From the NCBI GenBank assembly GCA_036873135.1, contig JAPTYO010000012.1, forward strand, positions 5,960,090-6,024,089: a DNA stretch of 64,000 bases, in the 5' to 3' direction. Position numbers and translations under genes: made by a program. Below, in pieces: positions 48,370 to 59,691 of this stretch. The DNA comes from Clarkia xantiana subsp. parviflora. Lineage: Eukaryota > Streptophyta > Magnoliopsida > Myrtales > Onagraceae. Every line of letters begins with the position of its first letter. Positions within the stretch are counted from its first letter, which is position 1. Below the pieces are notes generated by a model. That model searched no databases. It saw nothing but the letters and a program-made list of their open reading frames with translations, and was not told the DNA's origin.

Positions 48370-48842
48370 CCAAAGATACGCTCTTGGTGGGCGTCGAATC
48401 TGTTCACGAGACAGGCTCTCGGAGGGCACTTAACGTTTCACTGGATAGGCTCCCGGAGGGCGCAAGTTAGACCAACGATACGCTCCTGGTGGGCGTCGAA
48501 TCTGGTAGTTTGAAATCTACCTCAAGATACGCTCTTGGGGGCGTCGAATCTGGTAGTTTGAAATCTACCTCAAGATACACTCTTGCGGGCGTCGAAGGTC
48601 GTAGTTTTTAGAAACCACTCTCAAGATACGCTCTTGGGGGCGTCGAATCTGGTAGTTTGAAATCTACCTCAAGATACGCTATTGGGGGCGTCGAAGGTCG
48701 TAGTTTTTGGAAACCACTCTCAAGATACGCTCTTGGGGGCGTCGAAGTTCGTAGTATGAAAACTACTCTCAAGATACGCTCTTGGAGGCGTCGAAGTTCG
48801 TAGTATGAAAACTACTCTCAAGATACGCTCTTGGGGGCGTCG
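48370..48842. repeat. 48-51-bp tandem array in element A, about nine copies
   Basis: The core caagatacgctcttgggggcg recurs at 48523, 48571, 48622, 48670, 48721, 48770 and 48819, with earlier degenerate copies. Two unit types alternate (tctggtagtttgaaatctac and gtcgtagtttttagaaacc). It lies between the gag end and the 3' end of the antisense ORF. Confidence 0.9.
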
Positions 48843-49119
48843 AGGGTGTTGTTTTGACTTAGAAGTCATATATGTGTAAGGATAACATAATGATTATATC
48901 ACTACCTTCTTTGAAAGATACTTTTGAGTAACTTCTACTTCATTAGGAGCATTCGTGCTTTATGTACACTCGGGGTGCCTTGGATGGATCAAGACACCAT
49001 TTGGAGGAAATCAATGATAGTTGTAGAGTTGGAGTAACTTCTTGAGTTCTCCTTCTCAAAAGTTGTTTTTGGAAAACTTAAAATGCTTGGACATGCAAAG
49101 TGCTGAATATTAAACTAAG

Positions 49120-52100
49120 GATATGGGGTGGTGAGTGTGTCTGTTGCCACGTACTCCTTTAGGCCTCCTTTGTAAATCATCTCCTCCACTTCTATCTTCA
49201 ACACCATGCAATCATTGGTTTGATGCCCCCAGGTCCCATGGTACTCACACCAACCCTGTGCATCTCTTCCTAGGAAGGCCTTGCCCTATTCCTTGCATTT
49301 TGGTAGCTCTTCCTTGAGGTACTCCTGGAAAATTTATTCTATCTTCATTGTAAGGGGTGTGAATTTGAAGTTTACACCTCCTTCCAGTGTGTCGGTCTGT
49401 CTTCCTTCTTCAAGGACTTCTTCCCATTGCCCTATCTCTTTTGCGAATGCCTTGTCCAGCCTCTCTTTGAGCTCCCTCATTGTTCTTGTCATGGCCACCT
49501 CATAGAGCCCTCCATATGCTTCAAATGAGGTTGGATGCCTGTTTCTAAGGAAGGCCCTTACGACCTCTCTTCTTATGATGTCCATGCTTGCACCACAGCT
49601 GAAGAATCTCCCAAAGTAGCTTGATATGGACTCCTTTGGCATTTTCTTGATGTCGTCTATGTGTCGGAAACCCTTTTCAATGGAGTCCCTTGTTCTCTTT
49701 CCTTCTGCATTCTCTGGCTGCCAAGGTATGCTTGTTACCCTTACAGCCTTACTTCTCTGCTTCTTCTTAGCTAGTCCTTGAAAGAACTGCCCACTCAGGC
49801 GGAGTGTAACTCCCTGTTTCATCTTTCCTTGCCTTAGTCTCTTCATCATCTTCTCTTTGCCTTGGATGGCCCCGGTCATGACCATAGCCACCGTGTCTGA
49901 CTTGTGCGATCCACGTCTCATGGAGTTGATGTAGCATTGCCTTGGAGTGCGTTGATCACCCAAGACTTCCCCAATTCCGTTTTCAGTGATATACTTCAGC
50001 TTCTGATGCACTGTAGATGGCACAATTTCATATGGGTTTATGGTTGTTCTTCCTAGGATCCCGTTGTAGACTCCCAAGCTTTCAACCACCATAAAGTTGA
50101 CGTTCACTCTCAGCTGTGTCCATCCTTGGCCCATGGTCACTGGCAGGGTTATCATTCCTAGGGGATAACTTGTTGCCCCTGAGAAGCCAACCAGAGGGAA
50201 GTTGACTGGTTTGATGTCTGCCTTTGTTTTTCCTATCTCTTCCAGAACCCTTAGGCTTAGGAGGTCTGCAGAGCTGCCCCCATCTACCAGTATTCTTTTC
50301 ACATCGAAGTTATCGATGTCCATCGTGATGACTAAAGCATCATCATGCGGGAAGATAATATGACTCTTGTCCTTTTCTGAAAACTCAATCTTCATTTCCT
50401 CTCCTTCTCGTGGTCTCTTTCTCCACTTTGGTACTGAGCTCAGCTTGGATGCATAAACCTCCCTTGCATTAGCTGTTGGGCCACCTGATGCCACTCCTCC
50501 GTGTATCATGTTTATAGTCCCCCTTTTGTTAGGTGGGGGATTATAATCTACCTTGTCTTTGCCTTTATCCTTGTATGATGGCCCTAGTTGTATGCTATTG
50601 CCACCGTGATCAACAAACTGTTTTAGCTCCCCTCTCTGGATGATATTGTTGATACTTAGCTTCAAGCTAAAGCATTCGTTCGTATCATGCCCATATGCCT
50701 CATGGTTATTACACCATTTATCCTTGTGTGTCCCTACCATTGGCGCTCTCCATCTTCCGGGGGGCGACCATAATTTCTGGTTTCTCATCTCTCTCAGGAC
50801 TACTGCTGGGGTGGTGTTCAATGGTATGAACTTGATAACATTTATCTCCCTAGCCTTCAATGGCTCACCCATCTGATTTCTTTGCTGAGGCGGACGCCAC
50901 TCTTGTTGCCTTATGTATTGAGGTGCCTGAGGTGGCTTTCCCTTATTCTGCTCTGTATTGTCCTCCTTTGCTGCTTGAATCTTGGCTTTCTTACTCACCC
51001 TGTGCCTCTCTAGGTCTATATGAGTTTTCACTCTTCCTACTAGTTCCTCTAAGGTGTTTGCAGGTTTTTTGGCCATCTTTTCTGCCAATGTAGACCCGAA
51101 GCGGCCTAGGTTTCTTATGAAGGCTCTTATTATTTCACCCTCGGTGATGTCGCCCTGTATGTCTGCTATGTTCTGGTTGAACCTAGTGTAGTAATCAGCC
51201 AATGATTCATCATTTTCTTTCTTTACATCATCTAGGGAGCCTGTTCCTTTGAGTAGCTTCCTTTCTCCTAGGTATCTCTGAAGAAACTTCGCCTTTAGCT
51301 GCGCCCATGAGTGGATGCTCTCAGTAGGTAGGCTAAAGAACCAGTGTGACGCCACTCCTGATAGGGTGTTTGGAAATAAGAGTGCCTTGTAGCAGTCATC
51401 AGTAGTTCTCCCGAAGAGAGAGGCTTCATGTTGCTGAATGTGCTCCAAAGGGTCCCCCTTGCCATTGTATTTTGCTATCTGTATTGTATGCAAGGAGTCT
51501 GGCACTTTGTTCATTTCCAACTCCCTCGTTAAGGGGTGGTTGGTGTTGTCACTCAAGCAGTGCAGTCCGTTTCTCTTTGACTCACTCATCTTCCTCACTA
51601 TCATGGCTTCTATCTCCTCCGGGGTAATCATCACCGGCGTTGGAGTATAGTCTCTCTGATATCCTCCATAGTTATAAACTGGGCTTACTGGGATCCCTTG
51701 TCCGTGCTGGTACGGAATATAGGCGTATCCCTGATATCCCTGTTGGGGTACTTGGTGGAATTCCTGCCTCCTTGGAGGTCTTGCCTGTCTATCTGCCCCC
51801 AGCGGGGTGTATGCCCTGGCGTCCTGTTGTGTCTGTTGCTGCCTTGGAGGCACAAACTGCTGCCTTCCCTCTGGGGGTGGCCTTTGGTTATCTCTCCTTT
51901 GTTCTTCTCGCTGCCCTGTTGGAGGGTGTGAGTGGTGTTCTTCCTCTGGGACTTGTTCTTCCTCATGAACTTCTTCTTCTTCATGCTGTTGTTGCCTTCC
52001 CTGCCTGTTCCTCAGAGTCTCTCTATAGGCTAGTAGCTCATCCAATGCGCTCATCAACCCCGGAGTCACTGTATGTGCTCCTTGTGAGTATGCAGGCCTT

Positions 52101-52464
52101 GTGTTGGTTGTGTGGGCCGATTGTCGTTCCTTTGAGCCGGCATTCCATATGGATATCCTTGAGGTTGTGCCTCATAGTAGTATCCCTGAGGAGGTGCCGT
52201 GTATTGGGATGGCACTCCTTGTTGCTCCCCCTCTCTTTGTGATCTCCTAGCCAACGGAGTTGAGGCTGTGGAAGACTCAGCCCCAGCTGGGCGTGAAGGT
52301 CCTCATTCCTGGTTGTTAGGCTGGGGTGCCTGTGGGGTTACCTGAGGCTCTGGGTGTACAGGCTGTTTCTCTGGGTTAGGCTGCCTTGCTGGAGGTATAG
52401 GCTGTCTCTCTCGCCTATTGCCCCCAGGTGAGCGGTTATGTCTAGACGCTAAGCTATTCTTCAT
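49120..52464 (-). pseudogene. Gag - retropepsin - second Gag polyprotein of element A, nearly intact
   Basis: Start chosen at MKNSLASRHN (52464), 52 bp after the LTR. A TGA at 52305-52303 and a frameshift near 52100-52130 precede a 911-codon open frame (52069-49334); two more stops lie at about 49333 and 49276. Domains: Gln/Glu-rich N-terminus; Gag with HIQQHEASLFGRT and TEGEIIRAFIRNLGRFG; knuckle-like WCNNHEAYGHDTNEC; aspartic protease with RILVDGGSSADLL and YNGILGRTTINPYE; then a second Gag-like block (ESISSYFGRF...VVRAFLRN) and a second knuckle WCEYHGTWGHQTNDC at about 49230-49186, read through the stops. Autonomous Tat elements have reverse transcriptase after the protease. Element B has the same order. 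Confidence 0.85.
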
Positions 52465-52497
52465 CGCTCTTGTGATTGCCAGGCTTTCTATTCGAAA

Positions 52498-52515
52498 CCC
52501 ACGGACGGCGCCAAG
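52498..52515 (-). promoter_or_regulatory. Primer binding site region of element A
   Basis: On the minus strand cttggcgccgtccgtggg directly follows the 5' LTR end CCTAACA at 52516. Confidence 0.75.
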
Positions 52516-53208
52516 TGTTAGGTTCTAAGTTTTAGGTCAACGGGTTGTCGGCCTAAATCCTACTCCTCACTGGTGAACTAGCGGATCCTGTGCTTCCTGG
52601 GTTCGGTCGTTCTGTTCCTTCCCTTCTTCTCCCTTCGCCCTGCAAAAGGGGCAATATCAAGCACGAGGGGGGGGGGTGGTGCTTGATGAACCCTCTCCGA
52701 TGCTTAAGTCAGTACGTCTTCTTTTAGAGAGATGCCAGAGCTAAAATTGCATAAATGGCCAAGATCCCCCAATGAATGGTGGAAGGGTTGTATTTATAGG
52801 CAACGGTGTCATTAAGGTGGCTTAATGACATTGTTAACCTTTAAACACAATTAATTAGCCTTTGATCACATAATTAAAACCTTAAAGCACGGAGAGGTTG
52901 GCGGAAATAAACTGAGTACGGGAGTCGGGAAACGGTGCTGGGGCCCTTGGGGGGGGGGAGAAAATCCGACCCCCAAGGGTAGGGGTTGGGTGTGGCCACC
53001 CAACCCCTCCCTAGGGGAGATAGGGTTGGCCAACCCGACCTCACCTAGGTGAGTTCGTCGCGGTCCGGACGAGTATTTTCGCCTCGTCCGGACCGTTGGT
53101 GTTTCGGCGGGGTGTTTGGGTCGAAGTTTTGATTTATAATCATTAACGGGGTGATCAAAATAAAATGATTCGGAAGTCAACGGGTTCAAATTGGGCGTAT
53201 ATCCATCA
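52516..53208 (-). repeat. 5' LTR of element A
   Basis: 693 bp. TATAAATA on the minus strand at 52798-52791 within ttgcctataaatac, the same core as in element B (gttgcctataaatag). Confidence 0.9.
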
Positions 53209-54057
53209 ATTGCAATTTCTGAATTTGTAATCATGCCCCTCATTTTCTGATTTTGACTAGGCCACTCTTTCGGATTTTCAACCTAGTGGAAGCACTCTTT
53301 ATTTGGTAGCCGATTAAACGGTGGCTGTGACCCGTACTTTATTTTTCCCCTCGATGTTGGAGTATTTGTAGCCATTTGAAGGGTGGTCGTGGCCCTTTAT
53401 TCCTCGTCTCTGATCCGGAAAACACTTTTTTATGTAACCATTTTGTGGGTGGTTGTGGCCCTTTCACTTAATACCCGCCATCGATGTTCCAGGAGCGCTC
53501 TTTTGATTGTAGTCGTTTAGAGGGACGACTGTGACCCTTTCTTTTATCTTCCCGCCCTCACAGGGTTCGCGGGATCACACTTTTTGTGTAGCCATTTTAA
53601 GGATGGATATGACCATTTTTTATTCTCCCGCCTTCACAGGGTTCGCGGGATCACTCGTTTTGTTTTGTGTGTAACCGTTTGGAGGGTGGTTGTGGCCCTT
53701 TCAATTATTTCCCTCTTTGGATGTTGCGGGGGCGCCTTTTATCTGTAGTCATTTGAAGGGTGGTTGTGGCCCTTTCCAAAACATTTCGACGCACGAAATC
53801 AACATATGGTTTGAAAGTCACATGTAAATAGCACAGGATGCGTTATGAAACTTGTCGTCATCGCTATTTAAAGCCCTGATTTATTTTATTTATTTTATTT
53901 TTATTTTTCCTCCCATTTTGCCTAGACTGCCCTTGCGAGTTTTCTATCGTGCCTCTCTCCCTAAATTTTGCCTAGGTCGCCTTTACAGGTTTTCAACCTA
54001 GCGGGAATTCATTTTTTTCTCTCTTAATCATGGCTTCGTCGAGGCGAACTATTCTTC
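53209..54057 (-). repeat. 3' UTR repeats of the host gypsy element
   Basis: Seven degenerate units with the core gtagccatttgaagggtggt and gtggcccttt occur at about 53309, 53368, 53436, 53508, 53597, 53672 and 53742. They lie directly downstream of the integrase on the minus strand, where Tat-lineage elements often carry tandem repeats. Confidence 0.7.
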
Positions 54058-55403
54058 TTAGGCATAGTACTTTTTAAGCGTGTTCGCATTGACTGGACTA
54101 GGGAGATCTTGTCCGTCCATATTCGTGACGATCAGCGCACCTCCTTTAAACAACTCCTTGACTACGTAGGGTCCTTCGTACCTTGGCGTGAATTTGCCTC
54201 GCGAATCAGGATTGATGCGGAGTACTTTACGCAGCACCAAGTCCCCGGCTTGAGAACTACGTGGTCGCACCTTTTTGTCGAAGGCCCTGGCCATTCGTTG
54301 CTGATAACATTGCCCATGGCATAGTGTTGTGAGTCTATTCTCATCGATGAGGTTAAGTTCTTCATATCTTTGCCTAGCCCATTCTGCCTCGTCTAGTCCT
54401 GACTCTGTTAGGATTCTTGTCGAGGGAATCTCCACTTCCACGGGTAAAACTGCTTAAGTTCTGTATACGAGGGAGAATGGAGTTGCCCCGGTCGAAGTCC
54501 GGATTGAAGTTCTGTACGCAAGGAGTGCCCAAGGTAACATGTTATGCCAGTCCTTGTAAGTGATAGTCATTTTCTCGATGATCTTCTTTATGTTCTTGTT
54601 CGCCGCTTCCACTGCGCTATTCATATGAGGCCGGTACGGGGATGAATTTCCGTGCTTGATCTTGAGTTGGCCACATAACCCTCCTATCAGCTTGTTGTTA
54701 AGGTTCTTGGCATTGTCTGTGATTATTGTCTCGGGTACTCCGTTACGGGCAATAATGTCTCTCCTTACGAAACGCTTGAACGCTTTTGCTGTAACTGATG
54801 CGAGTGTAACAACCTCTACCCATTTGGTGAAATAACCGATTGCTACCAGACTGAATCGGTGGTCGTTAGACGCATTCAGTGAGATGGGGCCAATCACATT
54901 GATTCCCCACATTGCAAAGGGCCATGGGGAGAACATTGGGTGCAACTCATTTGGCGACGCATGAATTTGACTAGAGTAAACCTGGCATAGGTTGCATGTT
55001 GGACGTGTTTAATGCATTCTGACGTCAGGGTGGTCCAAAAATAACCCATTGTCATGATCTTTCTTGCGAGCATGTGACCGCTCATGTGTGGTCCACAACT
55101 TCCTTCATGTACTTCTTCCATCAAGCGTTCTGCTTCTTTTGCACCTACACATCTTAGAAGGGTGGTATCAAAAGATTTTCTATAAAACACCTCACCATTA
55201 AGAAAGTATTTGCATGCCATCCTGCGAATGGTTTTCCGATCCTTACTACTTGCACCCTTAGGAAACTCGCGTGAGTGCAAGTATCTCTTTATGTCAGTGA
55301 ACCAGGGCTCGCCATCTGATTCTTCGAGTGTGCAACAATAATCAGGACGTTCATTCACTTCGATTTCAAGGGGTTCCACGGAACTTTCGCCTGAAATATT
55401 CAC
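54058..55403 (-). pseudogene. Ty3/gypsy integrase fragment (Tat-type), inactive
   Basis: Minus-strand remains of the pol C-terminus. In order: an H2C2 zinc-binding block (VHEGSCGPHMSGHMLARKI, then degraded CIKHVQHATYARF); catalytic core with WGINVIGPI, IITDNAKNLNNKL and NSAVEAANKNIKKI; then GATPFSLVYRT and a C-terminal domain with RVLRINPDSRGKFTPRYEGP-type sequence, ending at 54058. The first catalytic Asp is Asn in WGINVIG, a frameshift separates the zinc block from the core (about 54950-55000), and a TAA at 54456-54454 interrupts the end. Integrase would insert the cDNA; this copy cannot. The 5' side is cut at 55403 by element D, so reverse transcriptase and protease are lost. Confidence 0.85.
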
Positions 55404-56620
55404 CATTAGGGTAATTGGGCTAGACTCAAATCCCAATTGAGATGAGAGGCCCAAAATTGGACCTCCCTATGCTAATGGCCGGCCGAAACTTATAGTGAGG
55501 GTAAAGTTGACTTTTGTCCACTTTACTCCTCCTATAAATAAGAGGTGTTAGGGAATATTTTAGGGTTAATCATAATTCCCTCACAAGAGAGTTTTAGAGA
55601 GAAAAACCCTCATCCCATAACACTAGTTCGGCCGAACCCCTTTACCTCACCAAAGGTGTACCAAATTATTTTCGAGAAAACTCTCCAAAGATCTGTCCCT
55701 GTGCCAAGAATCGATCAGAGGCTTTGTTGTGGAGCTGCACCACGTAGGGCTTCTCTAACAAGAATCTCTAAGGGTCCCGACCGGAGGATCGTGAACTCCC
55801 TATCGAGAAGATCTTGGGTCTATGGATCATCTTAAAGGTATGTGTGAAACTTCCACTGCGTAATTGATATTACTAGCATGTACCTTGTTTATAATATCCG
55901 TAGTAATTACTTCTCGTAATCTAACAGTGGTATCAGAGCCTGTGTTAGGAGTTCATGATTTTGATAAATTGATGTTCTTGAAAATTATAATTTGGACCGA
56001 AATTTTTAAAAGAAAATTTTAAAAGTTTCGAATTTTAGGGTTTATATGATAGGTCCGAAATTTTCATGTTCTTGGTTAAATTGATGTTCATGATCTTCAA
56101 GAAAAATGTGATATTTATCAAAATCAAACTTTGGATTGTAGATCTTATTAAAATTTGATCTTAAAATTTGACAACTTATTCCTAAATTTATGTTTGTGCC
56201 GAACCCTAATAGAAATTATAAGGTAAAAATTTTAAATTTCTTAATTACCAATGGATAAATTTCAGCCATAATTTTCTTAATTATATTGTTTACCATATTT
56301 TAATTTTTTAATTAAGGTAACAATATATCTATAATTAGGAACATTAGGATAGATTCACAATAATATATAGAAATATATATCACTATCAATATATCTAAAT
56401 ATTTAAATAGGGTTAAAGATATTATTGATATATTTAGTTACCTAAAAGATTGAGAAAATATATTGTAAGTTATTTGTTTCCCTATTAAATATATTGACAA
56501 TAAATAAAATATATATAATATATATTGCGTCAATTTTACATATATATATATAGTGTTGATTGATTTAATCTTATAGATACAATCTTAGTAATAAATATAT
56601 TTATGTTTTATATAGTGTCG

Positions 56621-56661
<41 letters not shown>

Positions 56662-58944
56662 AATATTATAAATTATTTATATAATTAATGTTACTTGGTG
56701 GCTAAGTTAAATATATATATATTTTTTTGGACTTTAAAACCCTACTTGTGCCACAAGTAAACATTTCGGCCCAACCTTTAAAAAATTTAATTATTGGGCC
56801 GGTCCAATATGTTAAAAAGAGATGAAACAAAACCGAACCGGATTTTCGCAACCAGTTCAACCTATTCAGGTCGAGTCGAACCGGGGTAATTAAGTGGATT
56901 TAACCGAACCAGTTTTGAGTGTCGAACCGAACCCTATTTTATTGGACCAGTTCGGACCGAACAAGATTTTAAATTTAAAACCGGACCGAACCGGATTTTT
57001 TTCCGGACCGGACCAAACCGTATTTTCTGAACCGGACAAAAACAGACTGGAATTGACTGAACCGAACAATGTTTTCTAAACCGAATTCAAGTCAATTAAA
57101 ATAGGGAGGTCTTGTTTTAAAATCCAAATGTTTTTGAACCTCGAAATGGACTACACAATGCTCATAGGGTTGCTAACATTTATGCCTTGTTTCGATTATG
57201 GGGATGGATCATAAACATTATGCGTCCTCAAGAAAAGATTGAGGACGCATATTGTAAGCGAAAGAATTGCAACTGAGTTTATGATCAATCGCCGTCATAA
57301 TGTTTTTGATTACATCAAATTTACGGTCTATAAACTGAGTCGTAGGAGGACGCAATCCTCTGCCAAAACTATGTCGAATGTGGGCCTTACCTAGTCACAC
57401 AGGTACGGTCGTCTTGCGGTGGAGGGAGGCCTCCACTATGCAAGGCTGGCTAAGAATCAGAGGGATAAACCTGATTGAGCAGAATGATTATCTATAGTCG
57501 AAGTAACTCGACGTGATTCTCGTTCTGCAGATCGCCGTGATGAACTTCGTTAGTCATAAATCCACATTCTGGGCCGGATGAAAATATGTGATAGCATGAC
57601 TGACATGTCTCATTCCTATTGACCCAAAAGGTTCAGGTATGCTATCAACGCGTGCTTCATACTACGTGTGCCATGTTCGACCACGGGGTTACCGCTCGGT
57701 TATGCTAGGAAGGAATCCTCGTGATTCTGGCGGGCGCAAACTTCTTCACCTCGAGCGTGTGATTGATCCTGGGAGCCTTTTGAAGAGGCACCCGAAGTAT
57801 CCTCATGGACTAAGAACTCGTACCTAAGGTCAGGCTCAATGCTCGCTTCCCGGCGTACGAGCGTAGTGCTAAACAAAAAGGCCCAGTGACCACGTCTTTG
57901 GAAACCGGTTGGGTTTGACTAAGGGTATGAGCGATGGGATGGTCAAGTTCACCTGTAATTCACCGAATATTGTATTCACTAGGTGGCCACCAGCCGGATA
58001 TTAGTTGAAGGTTGTGAATACTTGTACGGATGCCAGGAAGAAGTATTCCTATGTGGAAACTAGGAAAATGGAGAATTATCAGTTGACCTTGGATACAACG
58101 CGGTATAATATATATAAATGTTGTTTATAACAGGTTGATTGGAGAAAAGGGAATCAACGTTCCGCGGGCGATACAACACTCCTAACAGATGAGTAGCACG
58201 ATGCCCGTCGTATCCGCCGGTCGCACGGAAAAACTCGTATGAACTATTCCGAAGCACGGAGTAGATCAAAGGGGAGAAATGTTTATGCGGATTTGGACAA
58301 CAATACATTAACAGGCACCCTCCCATTCCGGCGAGTGGGAGCTGTAAGCATATGGTGATGGGCAGCGTAATTGGTAGCCCATAATATGTATAGTTTACCT
58401 AATGAACTTGGGTAAATGTCACATTAGGGTAATTGGGTTAAACCCAAATCCCAATTGACATGAGAGGCCAAAAATTGGGCCTCCCTATGCTAATGGCCGG
58501 CCGAAACTTATAGTGAGGGTAAAGTGAACTTTTGTCCACTTTACTCCTCCTATAAATAAGAGATGTTAGGTAATATTTTAGGGTTAATCATAATTCCCTC
58601 ACAAGAGAGTTTTAGAGAGAAAAACCCTCCTCCCATAACACTAGTTCGGCTTAACCCCTTTACCTCACCAAAGGTGTGCCAAATTGCTTTCGAGCAAACT
58701 CTCCAGAGATCTGTCCCTGTGCCAAGAATCGATCAGAGGCTTTGCTGTGGAACTGCACCACGTAGGGCTTCTTTAACAAGAACCTCTACGGATCCCGACC
58801 GGAGGATCGTGAACTCTCTATCAAGAAGATCTTGGGTCTAGTGATCATCTTAAAGGTATGTGTGAAACTTCCGCTGCATAATTGATATTACTAGCATGTA
58901 CCTTGTTTATAATATCTGTAGTGATTACTCCCCGCAATCTAACA
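55404..58944 (+). mobile_element. Element D: non-coding LTR retrotransposon (LARD-like)
   Basis: 5' LTR 55404-55926, lacking about the first 80 bp; primer site gtggtatcagagcc at 55927; interior 55927-58342 without coding frames; purine tract gagtgggagc; 3' LTR 58343-58944 (TGTAAGC...CTAACA). It is the same family as the minus-strand LTR at 9818-10418 and related to element C. An AT run (56623-56658) and a GGTTCGG-type block (56820-57110) lie inside. No target duplication can be tested because the 5' end is truncated into the integrase fragment. Confidence 0.85.
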
Positions 58945-59602
58945 GGACCGTCGGAACCGGCACCGACCATGCTCCTGTTGCTCACCATCCGTGGTGGTTG
59001 TCTGAAGGTAGCCCGCTCTTCATTTGTTATTTTTATTTATTTATTTTTTTAATTCATATATTATTTAATTATTATTAATTATCATGTTATTATTATTGTA
59101 TATTATATTTAAGGTTTAAATATAGTTGATTAGATTTAATTAAGTGTCATGTTTAGATTGTAAGCATGTAAAGTTGTGTTTTGATTTAACCATGTTAGAT
59201 AATATTAGATTTCGTCTTAATTAGAGTTATAGATTATATGTAGTTTTTTATTTTAGGCTTGAGTCAATATTTGATAATAATTTTGTATAGGATAAAACTT
59301 GATTAAATCCTGACATTGTTGGATTAACCTGATATAACATGTATTAAAAAATAAATTGGCAAATTAAGTGAGTTGAGTACCGAAAGGGCTTGGTTAAAAA
59401 TTATATTTTTTAATTCGTAATAGAACCCCAGAATCCAAATTTCTGATCGTAGACCGATTTTAAACCTAGGTATTTAATTCATTATTTATCTAGGTAATTT
59501 AGGATTCTAGTTAGCCTTATAATTAACTAGTGGCGACTCTTTCAAAATCCGCAGTTTCAAAAGGTAATTCGCCTTAGCTCAGTTTTTAGGTCTGACAAAA
59601 AT

Positions 59603-59606
<4 letters not shown>
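58945..59606. other. No gene; possible gypsy LTR remnant
   Basis: AT-rich sequence. ctagtggcgactctttc near 59528 resembles an LTR/primer junction of some gypsy elements, but no LTR pair was found. Confidence 0.25.

Positions 59607-59689
<83 letters not shown>
59607..59689. repeat. AT dinucleotide microsatellite, about 83 bp
   Basis: Uninterrupted (AT)n, the longest simple repeat in the window. Others are at 2928-2952, 22163-22198, 36592-36635 and 56623-56658. Confidence 0.9.

Positions 59690-59691
<2 letters not shown>

Larger units (their letters stand above)
43304..53208 (-). mobile_element. Element A: pol-less Tat-like gypsy retrotransposon
   Basis: 9.9 kb on the minus strand. 5' LTR 53208-52516, 3' LTR 44010-43304, both TGATGGATATAC...CCTAACA and nearly identical apart from a small indel. 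The primer-site region cttggcgccgtccgtggg follows the 5' LTR, and ctcgggggcatg precedes the 3' LTR. Order in element sense: gag-protease-partial gag (52464-49120), 48-51-bp array (48842-48370), spliced ORF on the opposite strand (45542-47910, +), GC-rich antisense leader (44600-44950), PPT. No reverse transcriptase, RNase H or integrase is present. Flanking 5-mers (ccctc and attgc) do not match, so no target duplication is visible. The LTR U5 side shares ttaagcatcggagaggg with element B. Confidence 0.9.

Noticed and set aside
48370..48842. CRISPR-like look of the regularly spaced array
   Set aside because: Spacers are themselves repeated and the array is a plant retrotransposon satellite-type repeat; no cas genes are possible in this context.
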